Assembly (NCBI GenBank): GCA_903845055.1
Contig: CAIMWF010000103.1
Span: 19,743-83,742, forward strand
Reading direction: 5' to 3'
Length of the DNA stretch: 64,000 bases
Origin: an uncultured Bacteroidales bacterium
Lineage (GTDB): Bacteria; Bacteroidota; Bacteroidia; Bacteroidales; FEN-979
The notes beneath the pieces were generated by a model that was not told the DNA's origin, searched no databases, and saw nothing but the letters and a program-made list of their open reading frames with translations. The position numbers were made by a program, and so were the translations under genes. Shown one piece after another: positions 61,701-64,000 of the stretch (position 1 is the first letter of the stretch; every line of letters starts with the position of its first letter).

Positions 61701-62785
61701 GCATTAGACTGATAATTGCATCCGATTCCCCGAGTATTCGGATTATTGATAACACTCAGGGAGTCTTTGCCTGTAAAAGATTGGTAAATTTTACCATCAG
61801 GACCTATTTGCAAGGCGGCTGATCCCAGAAGAGTTGTTGTTGAAACCATTATTTGACTTTGCATGAAATGAGCCGAATCGGTCATGGCAAGATCATACTG
61901 ATAAATAGCTCCAGCAAGATTATTGGGACCCGTAACGTACAATAGTTTGGAATTCGGTGAGAATTCTAAGTACCAAGGACTTTCAGGCACAGCTCCATTC
62001 ACCGGACGAAAAGAGAATAAAGGAGTTAATTCCCCGGTAAGTGAATTAAAGTTCCCCAGTTCCACAACATTTAAAGGACTATCGGCACCAATTGCACAGA
62101 ACTTTGTACCATCTTGTGATAATTTTATTCGTATCCCACCCAAGATACCAGGATTGGGTAAAAAACTTGGACTTAATACAGGTGATAAACTGATTCCCGA
62201 CGAGGAGATCAGATAGGATGTATATTGATTACTACTAAACTGACGTGCAACGATCCACACATCCTTATTGTTGTGGTGACGCACGCCAAATGTCTCACCC
62301 TGTGCATCATCGGCACCGGTTACGGGAATATTTTTATACCCGGGAATTACTCCGCCAAGACCACCATTCAGGTTCATGTTGATCAAGGAATAATATAAAC
62401 CAACAGTAATTACAGGAGTTCCATACGCTTTTACCGTGAAGATGTAGTATATACTGTCTTGTCCGGGTTCCTTGAAAGCAAACACACCTCCAAGCCCAAA
62501 TAACAAGAATCCGTTCGACATCATCTGGTGATTGCGGTTGTAAATTGTATAGCCATCTGAATAAAAAAGCAATTGGCCCAGTGAATCAGAAATGCTAACA
62601 GTTGATGACATCGAGTTTAATACACTATTTGGCAACCCTGAAGGCGGAACCGTATTAAAATCAAGAGCCGCATGAAACCCGAAGTACCACTTATTCCATT
62701 CACCCTGGGAAAAACCCAATGATGGTCCATGGCAAAATGCCAGGACCAAAAGAATAAAAAACCATATGCCGGTTCGTTTGTTCAC
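58748..62785 (-). CDS. Secreted PKD/Ig-like-repeat protein with C-terminal FISUMP domain (copy 1)
   Basis: About 1345 residues. The start is a GTG at 62785, giving NKRTGIWFFILLVLAFC as signal peptide; an ATG at 62815 would overlap the upstream gene. A propeller-like N-terminal domain (about 25-410, opening WYFGFHAALDFN) is followed by a PKD domain (about 415-490, IQWNFGDPSSG), an Ig-like segment, and six tandem repeats of about 88 residues. Each repeat holds a C-x-G-T/S core, a QWKVNG-like strand and NGD...CxLTS, in roughly 59565-61150. The C-terminal FISUMP domain (about the last 190 residues) shows FYQWDELMRYQTS and LCPPGWHIPSAAEWN. FISUMP and PKD modules are common in secreted Bacteroidota proteins; the role is likely surface binding. 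No T9SS tail is visible. It is a tandem paralogue of the gene at 62794. Confidence 0.85.
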   Translation of the reverse strand: MNKRTGIWFFILLVLAFCHGPSLGFSQGEWNKWYFGFHAALDFNTVPPSGLPNSVLNSMSSTVSISDSLGQLLFYSDGYTIYNRNHQMMSNGFLLFGLGGVFAFKEPGQDSIYYIFTVKAYGTPVITVGLYYSLINMNLNGGLGGVIPGYKNIPVTGADDAQGETFGVRHHNNKDVWIVARQFSSNQYTSYLISSSGISLSPVLSPSFLPNPGILGGIRIKLSQDGTKFCAIGADSPLNVVELGNFNSLTGELTPLFSFRPVNGAVPESPWYLEFSPNSKLLYVTGPNNLAGAIYQYDLAMTDSAHFMQSQIMVSTTTLLGSAALQIGPDGKIYQSFTGKDSLSVINNPNTRGIGCNYQSNAVSIYTGTFCHDGLPQFLQKYKAYMHSNGNCQQDAVEFLTDIWPPPDSIQWNFGDPSSGSANFSTVANPFHSYSSAGNYTVELYVRHNDNRTDTTWQTITILPAPQPDLGPDQTICVPQTATFDAGACNGCTYQWDDLTTMTMNIGAGQTYTTGTPGLYRVNVTGQNGCIGKDTIQLFSGTPATVIASITSGTTIVCSGTPMTYTATGNPTGTSPSWQWKVNGINTGTGGQVFTYTPANGDCITCVLTSNADCISGNPATSNSICMTVNQLHPVSLNITSTSTHTCAGTPVTFNAFPTNPGNNPAYLWKVNGTIAGSNSQIFSYTPINGDCITCQLNSDINCPTGNPALSNSICMTVDQLLPVSITVSTPQTTVCAGTTVTFTANPTHGGSLPGYQWKVNAVNIAGATNSTYTYVPTNGDAVTCQLTSSDNCVTGNPAISPPVTMTVTPNPAVAVSITPSANPFCPGSQVTFIAVSNHGGLFPAYLWKVNGSNAGTNSSSFTYTPINSDIVICELTSSDNCVTGNPTTSVPVTMTANPILAVSITIAASSNPFCAGSQVTFTATPDHGGLIPGYQWKVNGGNAGTSSPSFTYAPANGDQVSCILNSSASCITGNPALSNILTMTVNTNLPAGVSISTLTNPFCPGTSVTITAVPTNGGPTPVYQWKLNGANAGTNLYTFTFYPVAGDSVRCVMTSNLNCVTGNPASSARIILTERAAPNVTFTSCFDTITIVGAQPFSLHGGLPLGGQYSGPGVNTGIFTPSVAGTGLKTITYGYSNVYTCLVTKTKTILVQPNPSFTCGNNLTDIRDNKVYPTVQIGSQCWMASNLDFGSQISDMTPQTDNCISEKYTRNSSLVISNSFYQWDELMRYQTSPGAQGLCPPGWHIPSAAEWNILLSFYSGAGQAGGYLKDSLLVNGFHSYQKGFLYLNNTWAFTSGLDTGAMYWTSSSSGTDRAVARGLNIFNQSVSLYPSSRQNAFGVRCCKD
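59124..59215 (-). repeat. Repeat-like text inside the FISUMP coding region
   Basis: Within coding DNA, short units resembling the intergenic arrays occur: ATTACTAATTACTAATGACG near 59127 and GAAATCTGAGATCCGAAATC near 59198, in approximate 9- to 10-bp steps. The second copy of the gene has the same text with small changes at 63179 and 63250. Confidence 0.5.
59565..61150 (-). repeat. Six tandem 264-bp (88-residue) Ig-like repeats
   Basis: Six protein repeats of about 88 residues each, best recognised by the recurring TFTANPTHGG, QWKVN and SDNCVTGNPA blocks. Repeats 3 to 6 are more alike than 1 and 2. The next gene carries at least the last two in a nearly identical form. Confidence 0.85.
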
Positions 62786-62793
62786 TTTTATTG

Positions 62794-64000
62794 TTATAGA
62801 CCATCTTTCACACACCTCACCCCAAACGCATTTTGCCTGGACGACGGATACATTGACACACTCGGATTAAAAATATTCAGCCCCCTGGCCACAGCCCGAT
62901 CGGTACCCGAAGAAGTCGAGGTCCAGTACATCGCCCCCGCATCCAGCCCGGATGTAAATGCCCAAGTGTTGTTCAGGTACAGAAATCCTTGCTGGTATGA
63001 ATGGAATCCGTTTACAAGTAAGGAATCCTTGAGATACCCGCCTGCCTGGCCTGCACCCGGGTATAAATTGAGTAGTATATTCCATTCGGCAGCAGATGGA
63101 ATGTGCCAGCCCGGAGGACAAAGGCCTTGGGCGCCGGGAGAAGTTTGGTAGCGCATGAGTTCGTCCCACTGGTAGAAGGAATTACCTATTACGAATGACA
63201 AATGACTGTATTTCTCATTCAGGCAGTTGTCGGTTTGAGGGGTCAATTCTGAAATCTGAAATCCGAAATCTAAATTTGAGGCCAGCCAGCATTGGGAGCC
63301 GATCTGAACGGTCGGGTAAACTTTGTTATCGCGGATGTCAACCAGGTTGTTGCCGCAAGTAAAAGCCGGGTTAGGCTGAACCAGGATGGTTTTTGTTTTG
63401 GTCGCAAGGCAGGTATATACGTTCGAGTAACCATAAGTGATCGTTTTTAGCCCGGTTCCGGCAACGGAAGGTGTAAAGATCCCCGCGTTAACCCCAGGAC
63501 CGCTGTATTGACCGCCCAGTGGCAGCCCTCCATGCAGGCTGAATGGTTGGGCACTTAAAATGGTTACTGTGTCGAAACAACTGGTAAACGTAACATTTGG
63601 TGCTGCGCGTTCGGTCATGATGATCCTGGCCGAAGTGGCCGGATTACCGATAACGCAATTCAGGTTTGAGGTCATGACACAGCGCACACTGTCGCCGGCA
63701 GCAGGATTAAATGTGAAAGTGTATAAGTTAGTTCCTGCATTTGCGCCGTTAAGTTTCCATTGATAGACCGGCGTAAGCCCGCCGTTGGTGGGTGTTGCCG
63801 TGATGTTGACCGATGTTCCCGGGCAAAACGGGTTGGTCAACGTTGAAATGGACACCCCTGCCGGAAGGTTGGTGTTGACCGTCATCGTGATGATGTTTGA
63901 CAAGGCCGGGTTACCTGCAATACAGGAAGCCGATGAATTCAGGATGCAGGATACCTGGTCGCCGTTGGCCGGTGCATAGGTAAACGATGGGCTGCTGGTC
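62794..64000 (-). CDS. Secreted Ig-like-repeat/FISUMP protein (copy 2), 5' part outside the window
   Basis: About the last 402 residues of a tandem paralogue of the gene at 58748, with the frame open to the window edge. Visible from the edge: the second-last Ig-like repeat (TSSPSFTYAPANGDQVSC), the last repeat, the AGTGLKTITYGYSNVYTC segment and a complete FISUMP domain ending FGVRCVKDGL. Protein and DNA are about 90% identical to copy 1 by eye at an offset of about 4052 bp. Differences are concentrated around NSSLVISNS versus HLSFVIGNS, exactly where the repeat-like text sits. Its stop is 9 bp before the GTG start assigned to copy 1, so the pair are probably co-transcribed. Confidence 0.85.
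   Translation of the reverse strand, partial: TSSPSFTYAPANGDQVSCILNSSASCIAGNPALSNIITMTVNTNLPAGVSISTLTNPFCPGTSVNITATPTNGGLTPVYQWKLNGANAGTNLYTFTFNPAAGDSVRCVMTSNLNCVIGNPATSARIIMTERAAPNVTFTSCFDTVTILSAQPFSLHGGLPLGGQYSGPGVNAGIFTPSVAGTGLKTITYGYSNVYTCLATKTKTILVQPNPAFTCGNNLVDIRDNKVYPTVQIGSQCWLASNLDFGFQISELTPQTDNCLNEKYSHLSFVIGNSFYQWDELMRYQTSPGAQGLCPPGWHIPSAAEWNILLNLYPGAGQAGGYLKDSLLVNGFHSYQQGFLYLNNTWAFTSGLDAGAMYWTSTSSGTDRAVARGLNIFNPSVSMYPSSRQNAFGVRCVKDGL

Overview
The window looks like a chromosome segment of an uncultured, probably anaerobic Bacteroidota, most likely Bacteroidales-like. The evidence is a 287-residue primary sigma factor without region 1.1, many -7 boxes of the form TAnnTTTG and almost no Shine-Dalgarno sites. 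It also has TonB receptors with carboxypeptidase-like N-terminal domains, HmuY lipoproteins, a type IX secretion (T9SS) sorting tail, FISUMP and PKD surface proteins, a DUF5723 protein, an oxygen-labile [4Fe-4S] serine dehydratase and a flavodiiron protein. Gene density is ordinary up to about 50 kb; the last 14 kb is fast-evolving repetitive surface-protein DNA. || 0-10 kb: the 3' end of sdaA, a DEAD-box RNA helicase with a long leader, a DUF7064-like protein paired with a rifampin-phosphotransferase-like dikinase, a tyrosine phosphatase, an exported Memo-family protein, an OsmC protein, a lipoprotein with a clear terminator and a small DUF3303-like protein. || 10-18 kb: two metal/tetrapyrrole uptake loci. 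One is a small His-rich protein with a ZnuD-like TonB receptor. The other is a translationally coupled HmuY-HmuR-HmuY set. || 18.6-21 kb: htrA and rpoD overlap by 4 bp. || 21-26 kb: an exported EEP-family phosphoesterase, a 760-bp island of short tandem repeats, and a divergent pair encoding the AmmeMemoRadiSam system (radical SAM enzyme; exported Memo-AMMECR1 fusion). || 26-34 kb: a four-gene operon, addA - amgK/rapZ fusion - murU - addB, mixing double-strand-break repair with peptidoglycan-sugar salvage. || 34-50 kb: a T9SS cargo protein behind tamB, divergent tsaD, a lipoprotein, a flavodiiron protein, parC, an isochorismatase-like hydrolase, and a lipoprotein/DUF5723 pair. || 50-64 kb: a giant beta-helix-like surface protein, about 2600 residues if repaired, broken by one extra G in a G8 run and carrying a 1.89-kb internal duplication. 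It ends without a sorting domain against a truncated ATPase gene. Two tandem copies of a PKD/Ig-like/FISUMP protein gene follow, the second running off the window. || The most unusual themes are: (a) 7-, 8- and 11-bp tandem repeats that begin on the stop codons of three genes, with related text inside the FISUMP coding region; (b) the exported AmmeMemoRadiSam components plus a second Memo paralogue; (c) the AmgK-RapZ fusion inside an addAB operon; (d) the G8 frameshift in the giant surface protein. No tRNA, rRNA, CRISPR array, insertion sequence or prophage was recognised.
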